A stretch of DNA of 64,000 nt, taken from the NCBI GenBank assembly GCA_947494305.1, contig CANLUL010000003.1, positions 186,001-250,000 of the forward strand. Direction: 5' to 3'. The DNA comes from an uncultured Sphingomonadaceae bacterium. GTDB lineage: Bacteria > Pseudomonadota > Alphaproteobacteria > Sphingomonadales > Sphingomonadaceae. Below, piece by piece: positions 8,476-17,552 of the stretch (its first letter is position 1; each line of letters starts with the position of its first letter). The notes below the pieces were generated by a model, which searched no databases, had not been told where the DNA came from, and saw nothing but the letters and a program-made list of their open reading frames with translations. Position numbers and translations under genes: made by a program.

Positions 8476-11106
8476 ATGCTTGATGTACAAAATCCCGCCA
8501 ATCCGGAAATGGCCGATGCCGCGCCAACACCACAAGAACCGCTCACCATTCGCCGCGAAGATTATCGTCCGCCGGCCTGGTTTGTTCCTGAAATAGAGCT
8601 GGATTTTCAGCTCGACCTGAACGCCACGATTGTCCGTTCCAAGCTGGACGTGCGCCTTTCCAAAAGCGCCAAACATCAGGAACCATTGGTTCTCAATGGT
8701 GACGGGATCAAGCCGGTATCTGTCAAAGTAGATGGCGAAAAATGGACGGATTGGAAGCTTGTCGGCGATAATCTGGAACTGCCGTTGCCGGGTGCATCGC
8801 ATGTGTTGGAAATTGAGGTGGAGATTGATCCAACATCCAATACCCAGCTGATGGGGCTCTATGCTTCGGGCGGCATGCTCTGCACCCAGTGCGAGGCCGA
8901 AGGGTTTCGCCGGATTACATTTTTCCCGGATCGTCCGGATGTGCTCAGCAAATATAAAGTACGCATGGAAGGCGATAAAATGGCGTTCCCCGTTCTGTTG
9001 TGTAATGGCGATCGGGTGGATTCGGGTGACGCAGAAAATGGTCGCCATTGGGCGCAGTGGAATGATCCCTGGCCAAAACCGAGTTATTTATTTGCATTGG
9101 TTGCCGGTGATCTGGTTGCCAATAATGACAGCTTCACCACACGCTCTGGTAAGGAAGTCGAGCTGAATATCTACGTTCGTGATGGTGACCTCGACCGCAC
9201 AGGGCATGCGATGCAGGCGCTTAAAGATTCGATGCGCTGGGATGAAGAAGTCTATGGTCGAGAATATGATCTGGGGCTGTTCAATATCGTCGCGGTCAGT
9301 GATTTCAACATGGGCGCGATGGAGAATAAGGGGCTGAATATCTTCAACTCTCGCTACATATTGGCCGACCCTGAAGTCGCGACCGATGCCGACTTTGACG
9401 GCATTGAGGGCGTTGTTGCCCACGAATATTTTCATAACTGGTCGGGCAACCGGGTCACCTGCCGCGACTGGTTTCAGCTCAGCCTGAAAGAGGGCTTCAC
9501 GGTTTTTCGGGATCAGAGTTTTTCGGCCGATATGGGCTCCGAAGCGCTTAAACGGATCGAGGATGTCCGTATCCTGCGCGCGGCGCAATTTCCCGAAGAT
9601 GCCGGGCCATTGGCGCATCCGATCCGACCGGAAAGCTATCAGGAGATTTCCAACTTTTATACCGCGACGGTCTATAACAAGGGCGCGGAAATCATCCGGA
9701 TGATGCACAGCATGATGGGTGCCGAGAATTTCCGCAAAGGGACGGACCTTTATTTTGATCGCCATGACGGAGAAGCGGCAACCTGCGAAGATTTTGTCCA
9801 GTCGATGGAAGATGGCGGTGATATTGACCTGAACCAATTCCGCAAATGGTATGAGACGCCGGGCACCCCGCGCGTGTCGGTAACGCTCAGCCATGACCCA
9901 CAAACCGGTTCGGCCACTCTGGCATGTAAACAGACATTGGCGGCAGGAGGTGAAAAACCCCGTCCGTCGGAAATGGTGATCCCGCTAAAAACCGCATTGC
10001 TCAATCCGGAAACCGGTGCCCATGATGGGGAGCAATTGGTGGTTTTGAACCAGGCAGAACAAAGCTTTACTTTTGACGGTCAGGAACAACAGCCGATCCT
10101 TTCGATCAACCGCGGTTTTTCCGCTCCTATCATATTGGAAAGCAACCAGAGCGCTGAGGAACTGGCGTTTCTAACCTCGCATGATGATGATCCGTTCGCG
10201 CGGTTTGAGGCGATGCAGCAATTAATGACCAGCTATTTGCTGGCAAAGATATCCGGTGCGCCGGCGGACCGCGATATCATATTGCATGCCGTGGGCGCTG
10301 TGCTGGCTGACGAGACGATTGATCGCGCCTTTCTGGCAGAACTGATCCTGCTGCCTAGCGAGGCTTTTCTGGGTGATCAAATGGCGGAAGTCGATCCACA
10401 AGCCATTCACGATGCGCGGGAACAATTGCGCGGAAAAATCGGCATCCAGTTTGAACGCCGATTCCGGCGACTGTACAATCAATGCCAGCCGGAGGAATTT
10501 TCGCTATCCGCCGAAGCACGGGCCAATAGAAAGTTGCGCAACGTGGCACTGGGATATCTGGCCGCCTCGCATGGCGAAGATGCAGCGGACATCGCCTATG
10601 AACAATATCGAATGGCTAACAATATGACCGCGATGCAGGGCGCGCTGGGTGCGCTGTCACATATGGATACGCCAGAGCGGGCAGTGGCCTTTGATAGCTT
10701 CTTCAAACGATTCAAAGCCAATGCGCTGGTGCTCGACAAATGGTTCATGCTGCAAGCCATGGCGCAGCGCAGTGACACATTGAAACGGGTGCAGGGTCTC
10801 GCCCGGCATCCCGACTTCACGCTTTCCAATCCCAATCGGGTGCGCGCGCTCTATGGTGCCTTCACCAACAATCAGGTCCATTTCCATGATCTGTCGGGCA
10901 AGGGTTATAACTGGGTGGCGGATATGGTGATCGAACTCGACAAGCAAAACCCGCAGACCGCAGCGCGCTTCATTCCGCCATTGGGTCGCTGGCGGCGCTA
11001 TGAGCGCGTACGCTCCGAGCTGATGCGTTCGGCATTGGAAAGCATTGCTGCGCAGTCCGATCTTTCCAAAGATGTTGCCGAACAGGTGCACAAAAGCCTT
11101 GCTTGA
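8476..11106 (+). CDS. pepN: Aminopeptidase N (M1 zinc metallopeptidase)
   Basis: This 876-residue M1 aminopeptidase removes N-terminal amino acids from peptides in the cytosol. The exopeptidase motif GAMEN lies at residues 280-284. The zinc site HEYFH lies at residues 316-320, with the third ligand Glu339 in LKEGF. The C-terminal third is helical and matches the E. coli PepN type in length. The start is uncertain between ATG 8476 (MLDVQNPANP) and in-frame starts at 8440, 8455 and 8464; 8476 keeps the normal distance to the first conserved block. The pgeF start lies inside its 3' end, so the two are probably co-transcribed. Confidence 0.95.
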   Translation: MLDVQNPANPEMADAAPTPQEPLTIRREDYRPPAWFVPEIELDFQLDLNATIVRSKLDVRLSKSAKHQEPLVLNGDGIKPVSVKVDGEKWTDWKLVGDNLELPLPGASHVLEIEVEIDPTSNTQLMGLYASGGMLCTQCEAEGFRRITFFPDRPDVLSKYKVRMEGDKMAFPVLLCNGDRVDSGDAENGRHWAQWNDPWPKPSYLFALVAGDLVANNDSFTTRSGKEVELNIYVRDGDLDRTGHAMQALKDSMRWDEEVYGREYDLGLFNIVAVSDFNMGAMENKGLNIFNSRYILADPEVATDADFDGIEGVVAHEYFHNWSGNRVTCRDWFQLSLKEGFTVFRDQSFSADMGSEALKRIEDVRILRAAQFPEDAGPLAHPIRPESYQEISNFYTATVYNKGAEIIRMMHSMMGAENFRKGTDLYFDRHDGEAATCEDFVQSMEDGGDIDLNQFRKWYETPGTPRVSVTLSHDPQTGSATLACKQTLAAGGEKPRPSEMVIPLKTALLNPETGAHDGEQLVVLNQAEQSFTFDGQEQQPILSINRGFSAPIILESNQSAEELAFLTSHDDDPFARFEAMQQLMTSYLLAKISGAPADRDIILHAVGAVLADETIDRAFLAELILLPSEAFLGDQMAEVDPQAIHDAREQLRGKIGIQFERRFRRLYNQCQPEEFSLSAEARANRKLRNVALGYLAASHGEDAADIAYEQYRMANNMTAMQGALGALSHMDTPERAVAFDSFFKRFKANALVLDKWFMLQAMAQRSDTLKRVQGLARHPDFTLSNPNRVRALYGAFTNNQVHFHDLSGKGYNWVADMVIELDKQNPQTAARFIPPLGRWRRYERVRSELMRSALESIAAQSDLSKDVAEQVHKSLA

Positions 11107-11860
11107 TATCTCATCCTCTTCCTTGCTTGCCGGCACAGCTCACGGATTTCTGGGCAGGGCAGGAGGAGTTTCCAAAGGGATTTATGCCGGGCTTAATGTC
11201 GGTCTGGGCAGCGACGATGATCGCGACGCCATTTTGGACAATCGCCAGCGGGCCAAAGAAGAAATATTGCCCGACAGCCAGCTGGTAACTGTGCATCAAG
11301 TGCATAGCCCCGATGTGATGACGGTTTCAGCAGCCGTCCCGTTGGATGAGCGTCCCCATGTCGATGCGATGGTTACGGATCGACCCGGGCTGTTGCTGGG
11401 CATATTGACGGCTGATTGCGTGCCGGTGCTGTTTTTTGATCGCAAGGCCAATGTGGTTGGTGCCGCCCATGCCGGCTGGAAGGGGGCAATATCGGGCGTT
11501 ACGGACAACACCATTGTTGCGATGGAAGCGCTGGGAGCGAGCCGAGCGTATATTTCCTGTGCTATTGGGCCCTGTATTGCCCAGGCCAGCTATGAAGTGG
11601 ATGCCGGTTTCCGTGACCGGTTTCTGGAGCAAGATCAGGACAATGAGACGTTCTTTGAAGCGGGAAAACCGGGCCATTACCAGTTCGATATCGAAGCCTA
11701 TGTCGCGGGTCGTCTTGCTGATGCCGGAATACAACAAATCGAGAAACTCGGCCTTGATACCTATGCCAATGAAGATCGCTTCTACAGCTATCGCCGGTCT
11801 TGTCATCGCGGTGAGGACGGATATGGTCGGCAGATATCACTGATCGGACTGAGGGAGTAA
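11072..11860 (+). CDS. pgeF: Peptidoglycan editing factor PgeF / YfiH-LACC1 family
   Basis: This family contains multicopper-like purine nucleoside phosphorylase/oxidase proteins; in E. coli YfiH removes wrongly incorporated residues from muropeptide precursors. The conserved elements are present: HGFLGRAGGVS near the N-terminus, the zinc-binding TADCVPVLF and HAGWKG motifs, CAIGPCIAQASYEV, and a C-terminal YRRSCHRGEDGYGRQISLI. The start is ambiguous because the frame overlaps the pepN 3' end: ATG 11072 gives MLPNRCTKALL, and TTG 11099 begins just before pepN ends. I use 11072. A DASS transporter follows after 4 nt. Confidence 0.88.
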   Translation: MLPNRCTKALLDISSSSLLAGTAHGFLGRAGGVSKGIYAGLNVGLGSDDDRDAILDNRQRAKEEILPDSQLVTVHQVHSPDVMTVSAAVPLDERPHVDAMVTDRPGLLLGILTADCVPVLFFDRKANVVGAAHAGWKGAISGVTDNTIVAMEALGASRAYISCAIGPCIAQASYEVDAGFRDRFLEQDQDNETFFEAGKPGHYQFDIEAYVAGRLADAGIQQIEKLGLDTYANEDRFYSYRRSCHRGEDGYGRQISLIGLRE

Positions 11861-11864
11861 GCCG

Positions 11865-13271
11865 GTGAATGCCAAGCAGATAGGTTTGTTCGGCGGTCTT
11901 GCTGTATTCATCGCAATGCTTTTGATGCCAACGCCCGATTCCATGAGTGCAGAGGCCTGGAAGGTGGCAGCACTCACCATCCTGATGGCGACATGGTGGA
12001 TGACACAGGCGGTACCGCTCACCGCTACCGCATTGTTACCCTTTCTCGCGCTCCCGCTATCCGATGTGATGCCCGTGAAGGAGGCGGCCAGCCAATATTA
12101 TTCGCCGATCCTTTTCTTGATACTAGGCGGCGCTTTTCTGGCGTTGGCGATTGAACGCGTGGGCCTGCACAAGCGGCTGGCCTTGGCGATTATCGGTATG
12201 GCGGGGAAGAGCGCGTGGGGGATTTTGTTTGCCTTCATGATCGCAACGGCCATTCTCAGCATGTTGATTTCGAACACCTCCTCGACCCTGATCATGATCC
12301 CCATAGCCGTTGCTGTTTTGGTTGCAGGTGGTGTCCGAGATGGCGAAACTGAGGGCTTCGCGGGCGCATTGGTGATGGGTGTTGCCTTCGCCGCATCGAT
12401 CGGCGGTGTAGGGACATTGGTGGGTAGCCCAACCAACGCGATTGCCGCAGGCCTGATGAACAAAACTCTGGATATGGAGATCGATTTTCTAACCTGGCTC
12501 AAATTCGGAATGCCGATCGTTATCTTAGGTATTCCTACCCTCGCTGGCTTGCTCATTGCAGTACAAAAAGTCGGGCGACACAGCTTTGACGGATCAAAGG
12601 TTCAGGCGGCAATCGGTTCGCCCGGTCCTTGGAGTGGTCCGGAAAAACGGGTGGTCCCGGTTGTGGCATTGGTCGTGCTTGGCTGGCTGTTTTTACCGCA
12701 ACTTAAGGCTATTGCTCCTGAGGGTGCATTGCATGACGGTACCATTGCCATAATTGGCGGATTGCTTCTGTTCATGCTGCCCGACGGTACCGGACGGAAA
12801 TTGCTCAACTGGGATGAAGCCGATCGCGCGCCATGGGGCGTGATCATGATGTTTGGCGGCGGTTTGGCGCTGGCAGCGGGTATTATCGATTCCGGTCTGG
12901 CCGATTGGCTGGGCGGCGCATTGGAACCGCTAAGGGCCGTGCCCGTTATCGTCATTGCGATTGCGCTGGTGGCGCTGGTCATATTGGTGACGGAATTTGC
13001 ATCTAACGTGGCGACTGCCAGTGGCGTTATGCCGGTTGTCGCAAGTTTGATACTGGCAACGGGCGTCGATCCGGTGTTGCTCGCAATGCCAGCGGCGGTC
13101 GCGGCAAGCTGGGGTTTCATGCTGCCGTCGGGAACAGGCCCCAATGCGATTGCCTGGTCAACCAATCATATCGAATTGCCGAAAATGCTGAAAACCGGAT
13201 TCCTGCTCGATATCGCGGGGATCCCGATTATCATTGGTTCGATCTGGTTGGTGGCCTTTCTTTCTTCCTGA
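11865..13271 (+). CDS. DASS-family (SLC13) sodium:dicarboxylate or anion symporter
   Basis: This 468-residue membrane protein has about a dozen helices and two inverted halves. Each half carries the family SNT-like motif: MLISNTSSTLIMIPIAVAV in the first and VTEFASNVATASGVMPVVASL in the second, followed by the SLC13 signature region ending LPSGTGPNAIAW. Such proteins import di- or tricarboxylates (succinate, citrate) or sulfate with sodium; the residues visible here do not settle which. It starts at GTG 11865, with GGGAG about 8 nt upstream, 4 nt after pgeF. About 200 nt without a gene follow before the next gene. Confidence 0.9.
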   Translation: MNAKQIGLFGGLAVFIAMLLMPTPDSMSAEAWKVAALTILMATWWMTQAVPLTATALLPFLALPLSDVMPVKEAASQYYSPILFLILGGAFLALAIERVGLHKRLALAIIGMAGKSAWGILFAFMIATAILSMLISNTSSTLIMIPIAVAVLVAGGVRDGETEGFAGALVMGVAFAASIGGVGTLVGSPTNAIAAGLMNKTLDMEIDFLTWLKFGMPIVILGIPTLAGLLIAVQKVGRHSFDGSKVQAAIGSPGPWSGPEKRVVPVVALVVLGWLFLPQLKAIAPEGALHDGTIAIIGGLLLFMLPDGTGRKLLNWDEADRAPWGVIMMFGGGLALAAGIIDSGLADWLGGALEPLRAVPVIVIAIALVALVILVTEFASNVATASGVMPVVASLILATGVDPVLLAMPAAVAASWGFMLPSGTGPNAIAWSTNHIELPKMLKTGFLLDIAGIPIIIGSIWLVAFLSS

Positions 13272-13341
13272 ACCATCGAATTTAGTATCTGTTGAAATCA
13301 CTCTTGCGATTGATACGACTTCGCCATATGAAATCCTGATT

Positions 13342-13470
13342 GGGGAGAGACGTTTCTGCGGAGGTTAGAAACCCAAGGCCCCAACATCATAATCTTGCTC
13401 CTGCCTTCCTGGGAGCGTTTCGGGTGCAGCATGCTGTCCTGCGACGCTGCACCGATTTTGAGAGGGAGGT
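13342..13470 (+). promoter_or_regulatory. Structured 5' leader of the cystathionine gamma-synthase family gene (riboswitch-like candidate)
   Basis: Three consecutive stem-loops are visible between the DASS gene and the lyase gene. The first has GGGG (13342-13345) pairing with CCCC (13379-13382) and an inner perfect GTTTCT (13352-13357)/AGAAAC (13367-13372). The second pairs GCTCC with GGAGC around 13397-13416. The third is a perfect 8-bp stem, GGTGCAGC (13423-13430)/GCTGCACC (13446-13453), with a 15-nt loop. The third stem ends only 20 nt before the ATG, leaving the ribosome binding site GAGAGGGAGG single-stranded. No T-tract follows, so it is not a simple terminator. I could not match it to a named SAM or SAH riboswitch. 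Any regulatory role is inferred. Confidence 0.45.
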
Positions 13471-13473
13471 TTT

Positions 13474-14793
13474 ATGCCTGATTCCACTGATAGCGTCGAC
13501 AAACCAACACCGCGCCGGAAACCAAAGCCGGCGATTGAAGAAATTGGTGGTCGTAAACTCAAACCGGCCACATTGATGATGGGTCATGGATTCGATCCTG
13601 CGCTTTCCGAAGGGTCATTGAAGCCGCCGGTATTTCTGACATCGACCTTTGCCTTTGAAAATGCGGCGGCGGGCAAGCGTCATTTTGAGGGTATTACCGG
13701 CAAGCGCCCGGGTGGTGCAGAAGGATTGGTCTATTCGCGCTTTAACGGACCCAATCAGGAGATTTTGGAAGACCGTCTGGGTATCTGGGATGGCGCAGAA
13801 GACGCGCTTGCCTTTTCCAGCGGGATGACGGCCATTTCGGTACTGATGCTGGCCTATTGTTCGGCTGGTGACGTGATCGTGCACAGCGGACCGCTCTATG
13901 CGGCGAGCGAAGGTTTTGTCGCCAAGGTGCTGAGCAAATTCGGTGTGACCTATGTTGATTTTCCGGCTGGAGCGTCGCGCGTGGAATTGGATGCGATTTT
14001 GGAAAAAGCCAAAGCGCAGGCCGACGAGCAAGGCGGAAAGGTGGCGATGGTCTATCTGGAAAGCCCGGCCAATCCGACCAACGCATTGGTTGATATCGAG
14101 GCGGTTCGCGATGCCCGTAATGCAGTGCTGGGTGAAGATGGACCACCCATCGCGATTGATAACACATTCCTTGGACCATTATGGCAACAGCCGTTGAACA
14201 ATGGTGCGGATATTGTTGTATATAGCCTGACGAAATATGTGGGCGGTCATAGCGATCTGGTGGCCGGTTCGTTAGCGGGCGCCAAAAAATGGATGGATCC
14301 GGTTCGGGCGCTGCGCAACACGATGGGCGGGATTTGCGACCCGAATACTGCCTGGATGCTGATGCGTTCTTTGGAAACGGTAGAACTGCGCATGGAACGT
14401 GCCGGACAAAATGCCGCGAAGGTATGCGAGTTTCTGGCCCAGCATCCGAAGGTCGACGGCCTTGGTTATCTGGGTATGATATCGGATAGCCGGCAACAGG
14501 ATATCTATGATCGGCATTGTAGCGGAGCCGGTTCCACCTTCTCGTTATTTATCAAAGGCGGCGAAGAAGAAAGTTTCCGTTTCCTGGACAGCATGCGGAT
14601 AGCGAAGCTTGCGGTTAGCCTGGGCGGGACCGAAACATTGGTCAGCCTGCCGGCAGCCATGACCCATTTGTCGGTACCTGATGAACGTAAAGCACAGCTC
14701 GGCATTACGGATAACCTGGTGCGCATTTCAATTGGTGTGGAAGATCCCGATGATTTGATCGCTGATTTTGACCAGGCTTTGGCCGCCGTTTAA
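13474..14793 (+). CDS. Cystathionine gamma-synthase family / Cys-Met metabolism PLP enzyme
   Basis: This 439-residue PLP enzyme of sulfur amino-acid metabolism belongs to the group of cystathionine gamma-synthase, cystathionine beta/gamma-lyase, methionine gamma-lyase and O-acetylhomoserine sulfhydrylase. It contains VYSRFNGPNQEILEDRL, AFSSGMTAISVLML (phosphate binding), YLESPANPTN, AIDNTFLGPLWQQPL and YSLTKYVGGHSD with the Schiff base Lys254. A polar, Lys/Pro-rich extension of about 30 residues precedes the catalytic domain. The ATG at 13474 has a strong GAGGGAGG site. The exact reaction cannot be told from these motifs. The structured leader upstream suggests control by a sulfur metabolite. 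The 3' end overlaps the convergent HAD gene. Confidence 0.88.
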   Translation: MPDSTDSVDKPTPRRKPKPAIEEIGGRKLKPATLMMGHGFDPALSEGSLKPPVFLTSTFAFENAAAGKRHFEGITGKRPGGAEGLVYSRFNGPNQEILEDRLGIWDGAEDALAFSSGMTAISVLMLAYCSAGDVIVHSGPLYAASEGFVAKVLSKFGVTYVDFPAGASRVELDAILEKAKAQADEQGGKVAMVYLESPANPTNALVDIEAVRDARNAVLGEDGPPIAIDNTFLGPLWQQPLNNGADIVVYSLTKYVGGHSDLVAGSLAGAKKWMDPVRALRNTMGGICDPNTAWMLMRSLETVELRMERAGQNAAKVCEFLAQHPKVDGLGYLGMISDSRQQDIYDRHCSGAGSTFSLFIKGGEEESFRFLDSMRIAKLAVSLGGTETLVSLPAAMTHLSVPDERKAQLGITDNLVRISIGVEDPDDLIADFDQALAAV

Positions 14794-15458
14794 TCCCAAT
14801 CGACAATCTGCCAGCCTTGCGCTTTCGCCAGTTTACGTAGCGCAGGGCTGGGGGTCGTGGCTACGGCTTCGTCGGCAAATTCCAGCATTGGTGCATCGCT
14901 GACATGATCCGAATAGGCCCGAATATGTATTTTTTCGCGATCCAGGGCTTGTTCGGAAAGAAACGAAACAATCCGATCCAGCTTGGCTTTGTCATAACAA
15001 TTTCGGCCAATGATCTTTGGTAAGACATGGCCTGCGCTATCCATTTCCAGTCGCGTGCCTATGACATCGTCAAAACCCAGTTTCTCGGCAATGGCATCGA
15101 CATATAGTTCATAGGAAGCCGTTGCCAGCACCAGTCTTCTTCCCTCTTGCCGATCTGCCTTAATTTGCTCGAAAGCCTTCGCATAGGAGTTGCCGCTCAG
15201 CACTTTCTCGGCATAGGCGTGGATCAAAGGCTCTATGGATTCTCGCCTAGGTTTCCCCAACAAAAGTCTTTGATTGTAAGTCTTTAAGCCTTCGCGGCTG
15301 AGCAATTTCAGGCCGTAAGCAATGAATCCAAAGGGCAATAAGGGCAGCAACAACAATCGCCACGGCGCGCGCGCCAATACCATATGCATCAGGAACGGCG
15401 TGTAGGTGCCCCGAACCGTAATGGTTCGATCCATATCGTAAATGGCTAGTTTCTGCAT
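14790..15458 (-). CDS. HAD-IB family phosphatase (SerB-like)
   Basis: This 222-residue haloacid dehalogenase-type phosphatase has motif I DMDRT (nucleophile Asp8, acid/base Asp10), a helical cap with two hydrophobic stretches (LLLLPLLPFGFIAYGLKLL), motif II in VLATASYELY, and motif III/IV in RAYSDHVSDAPMLEFADEAVATTPSPALRKLAKAQGW. This is the layout of the HAD-IB subfamily that includes phosphoserine phosphatase-like and lysophospholipid-phosphatase-like proteins. The hydrophobic cap segment would suit a lipid-like substrate, but that is a guess. It overlaps the 3' end of the lyase gene by 4 nt, convergently, and is divergent from the Mla-type operon. Confidence 0.87.
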   Translation of the reverse strand: MQKLAIYDMDRTITVRGTYTPFLMHMVLARAPWRLLLLPLLPFGFIAYGLKLLSREGLKTYNQRLLLGKPRRESIEPLIHAYAEKVLSGNSYAKAFEQIKADRQEGRRLVLATASYELYVDAIAEKLGFDDVIGTRLEMDSAGHVLPKIIGRNCYDKAKLDRIVSFLSEQALDREKIHIRAYSDHVSDAPMLEFADEAVATTPSPALRKLAKAQGWQIVDWD

Positions 15459-15571
15459 TGGTCCCGCCCGATCATCCGCGATCCTTTACCAGCAGAAACG
15501 AAATTTGGGACAAAAATTTCCGAATTTTAATGGGTTGAGCTTTGTTACAATTTCCGTCACCTATAGAATTG

Positions 15572-16681
15572 ATGACGATCACCAGTGACTTTGTTCATGA
15601 AACGGATGAAAACGGAGCGGAGATACTCCGCTTTTCTGGCGATCTATCTATAGCATCACTCGATGATATGCCGGAACGACTGCGCGATTGTCATTCGGTC
15701 GATCAACTAAACCTAAGTGAGGTTGGCTATATGGATACGGTCGGTGCATGGCTTGTCCACCGCACTGCGCGGGATATGGGTGCTGAGGTTGTCGGTGGCG
15801 ATGACGAAGCCAACCGTCTGATCAAAGCGGTAGGTGATGTGGATCCCGCTTCTGACGTTCGCCCCGATCCGCCAAATCCGATTATAAGAGTCTTGGGCGA
15901 CGTTGGAGAGGCCACGAGTTTGGCTTTTTCAACCTTATCCGGGCTTATCAGCTTTCTCGGTGCGGTGGTTGTTTCGTTTTTCTCGCTTTTGTTGCACCCG
16001 GGACGGATTCGTTGGAACGCGGTTATTCAGCGCTTTGATGTCGTTGGTGTCCGGGCGTTGGGCATTATCGGCCTGATGAGTTTCCTAATCGGACTGGTCA
16101 TTGCCCAGCAAGGAGCCGTGCAGTTGCGCCAATTCGGCGCGGAAGTATTTACCGTGAATCTCGTTGGCAGACTAACTTTGCGGGAATTGGGTGTATTGAT
16201 GACCGCGATTATGGTTGCGGGGCGTTCTGGATCTGCCTTTGCCGCGCAGCTTGGCACGATGAAGCTCACCGAAGAAATTGATGCGATGCGCACAATCGGC
16301 GTGTCGCCAACTGAAGCTTTGGTGTTGCCGCGCGTTCTCGCCGCAGTGTTGATGCTGCCTCTTCTGGGCTTCTATGCCTCGATTATGGCGATCATTGGCG
16401 GCGGTTTGCTGAGCTGGGTCGAACTGGATATTCCGCCGGGCACGTTCTTTAGCCGGATAAGGGAAGTCGTCCCGATTACCGATGTCTATGTCGGTTTGGT
16501 CAAGGCGCCAGTATTTGGCCTGATCATCGCCGTTACCGGCTGTTATCAAGGCATGCAGGTTAAGGGCAATGCGGAAGAGGTGGGCAAAAGAACGACCGCT
16601 GCGGTGGTGCAGGCTATTTTCCTGGTTATCGTTCTGGATGCGTTTTTTGCGGTGTTCTTCACCTGGATTGGGTGGAATTGA
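15572..16681 (+). CDS. mlaE: MlaE-family ABC lipid transport permease with N-terminal STAS domain
   Basis: This 369-residue protein is the permease of an Mla-type phospholipid transport system. The first 80 or so residues form a STAS domain (ILRFSGDLSIASLDD, then LNLSEVGYMDTVGAWLVHRTA), the role played by separate MlaB in E. coli. The rest is the MlaE permease with about five helices and the conserved ELGVLMTAIMVAGRSGSAFAAQLGTMKLTEEIDAM segment. I prefer ATG 15572 over the upstream in-frame TTG 15542. Its TGA overlaps the ATG of the ATPase gene (TGATG). Maintenance of outer membrane lipid asymmetry is the known family role. Confidence 0.92.
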   Translation: MTITSDFVHETDENGAEILRFSGDLSIASLDDMPERLRDCHSVDQLNLSEVGYMDTVGAWLVHRTARDMGAEVVGGDDEANRLIKAVGDVDPASDVRPDPPNPIIRVLGDVGEATSLAFSTLSGLISFLGAVVVSFFSLLLHPGRIRWNAVIQRFDVVGVRALGIIGLMSFLIGLVIAQQGAVQLRQFGAEVFTVNLVGRLTLRELGVLMTAIMVAGRSGSAFAAQLGTMKLTEEIDAMRTIGVSPTEALVLPRVLAAVLMLPLLGFYASIMAIIGGGLLSWVELDIPPGTFFSRIREVVPITDVYVGLVKAPVFGLIIAVTGCYQGMQVKGNAEEVGKRTTAAVVQAIFLVIVLDAFFAVFFTWIGWN

Positions 16682-17484
16682 TGCTTGGTTCAACACCCAT
16701 AGAGTTTGACCGTAATTATGATGGCCCCATTATTTGCGTCAAAGGATTGCGCAATAGTTTTGGTGATCAAGTTGTCCATGAAGATCTCGACTTGGACGTC
16801 CAACGCGGCGAGATTATTGGCGTAGTCGGTGGATCGGGAACGGGTAAATCGGTGTTGATGCGTTCGATAATTGGTTTGCAAACACCAGACGAAGGCGAGA
16901 TCCGGGTTTTCGACAAACAGATTCTGGGAAAATCAGATGCTGAAACCATTGAAATTCGGAAACGTTGGGGCGTTTTATTTCAAGGTGGCGCATTGTTCTC
17001 CACATTGACAGTGGCCGAGAATGTGATGGTGCCGATACGAGAATTTTACCCCAAAATGGATCGCGATTTCCGTAGAGAAGTTGCCAAATATAAAGTTTGT
17101 TTATCCGGCCTGCCGCCTGATGCCGCCCCCAAATATCCTTCGGAATTGTCCGGCGGCATGAAGAAACGTGCCGGAATTGCGCGCGCATTGGCAATGGATC
17201 CTGAATTGCTGTTTCTGGATGAGCCGACTGCCGGATTGGACCCCATCGGCGCCGCTGCCTTTGACAACCTTACCAAAGAGCTACAGCAAACGCTTGGCCT
17301 CACAGTCTTTCTGATCACCCATGATCTCGATACGCTGCATGCTATTTGTGATCGTGTTGCCGTTTTGGCTGATAAAAAAGTGATCGCAGTAGGCACGATC
17401 CCAGAGTTGTTGGCTCTCGATCATCCCTGGATTCAGGAATATTTTAACGGGCCGCGCGGAAGGATGGCTGCGCCGCAGCCATAG
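16681..17484 (+). CDS. mlaF: MlaF-family ABC lipid transport ATP-binding protein
   Basis: This 267-residue ATPase powers the Mla-type complex. Visible motifs are Walker A GGSGTGKS (residues 50-57, Lys56), signature LSGGMKKRAGIARAL, Walker B LLFLDEPTAGLD, and a switch His in FLITHDLDTLH. Length and motifs match the MlaF group, which often has the LSGGMKKR variant. It starts at ATG 16681, overlapping the permease stop by one base, so it is very likely translated by coupling. A short region with a 16-codon open frame separates it from the MCE gene. Confidence 0.93.
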   Translation: MLGSTPIEFDRNYDGPIICVKGLRNSFGDQVVHEDLDLDVQRGEIIGVVGGSGTGKSVLMRSIIGLQTPDEGEIRVFDKQILGKSDAETIEIRKRWGVLFQGGALFSTLTVAENVMVPIREFYPKMDRDFRREVAKYKVCLSGLPPDAAPKYPSELSGGMKKRAGIARALAMDPELLFLDEPTAGLDPIGAAAFDNLTKELQQTLGLTVFLITHDLDTLHAICDRVAVLADKKVIAVGTIPELLALDHPWIQEYFNGPRGRMAAPQP

Positions 17485-17501
17485 AATTGAAGGAGATGAA
17501 C

Positions 17502-17552
17502 ATGCAGAGTTTTCTTGCAGTGGCAGAAATCTCCGTCATAAAGGTGATGTAA
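17502..17552 (+). CDS. Possible 16-residue leader ORF between the ATPase and MCE genes
   Basis: A short frame begins at ATG 17502, with a perfect AAGGAG six bases upstream (17490-17495), reads MQSFLAVAEISVIKVM, and stops with TAA directly abutting the ATG of the MCE gene at 17553. An in-frame ATG at 17496 also exists. The strong ribosome binding site belongs to this short frame, while the MCE ATG has only a weak site, so translation of the short frame may deliver ribosomes to the MCE gene. No homology is claimed. It could also be chance. Confidence 0.3.
   Translation: MQSFLAVAEISVIKVM

Noticed and set aside
8419-9048. Upstream extension of the SDR gene's reverse frame to position 9048
   Set aside because: It lies antisense inside pepN, has atypical His/Arg/Phe-rich composition, and the nucleotide-binding motif needs its start near 8418.
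9088-9903. Long reverse frame of 271 codons inside pepN
   Set aside because: It is fully antisense to the catalytic domain of pepN, which has clear motifs, and its translation shows no protein family pattern.
13272-13473. Known SAM-II or SAH riboswitch as explanation for the leader
   Set aside because: The consensus elements I know for SAM-II and SAH classes were not found, so I list it only as a structured candidate.
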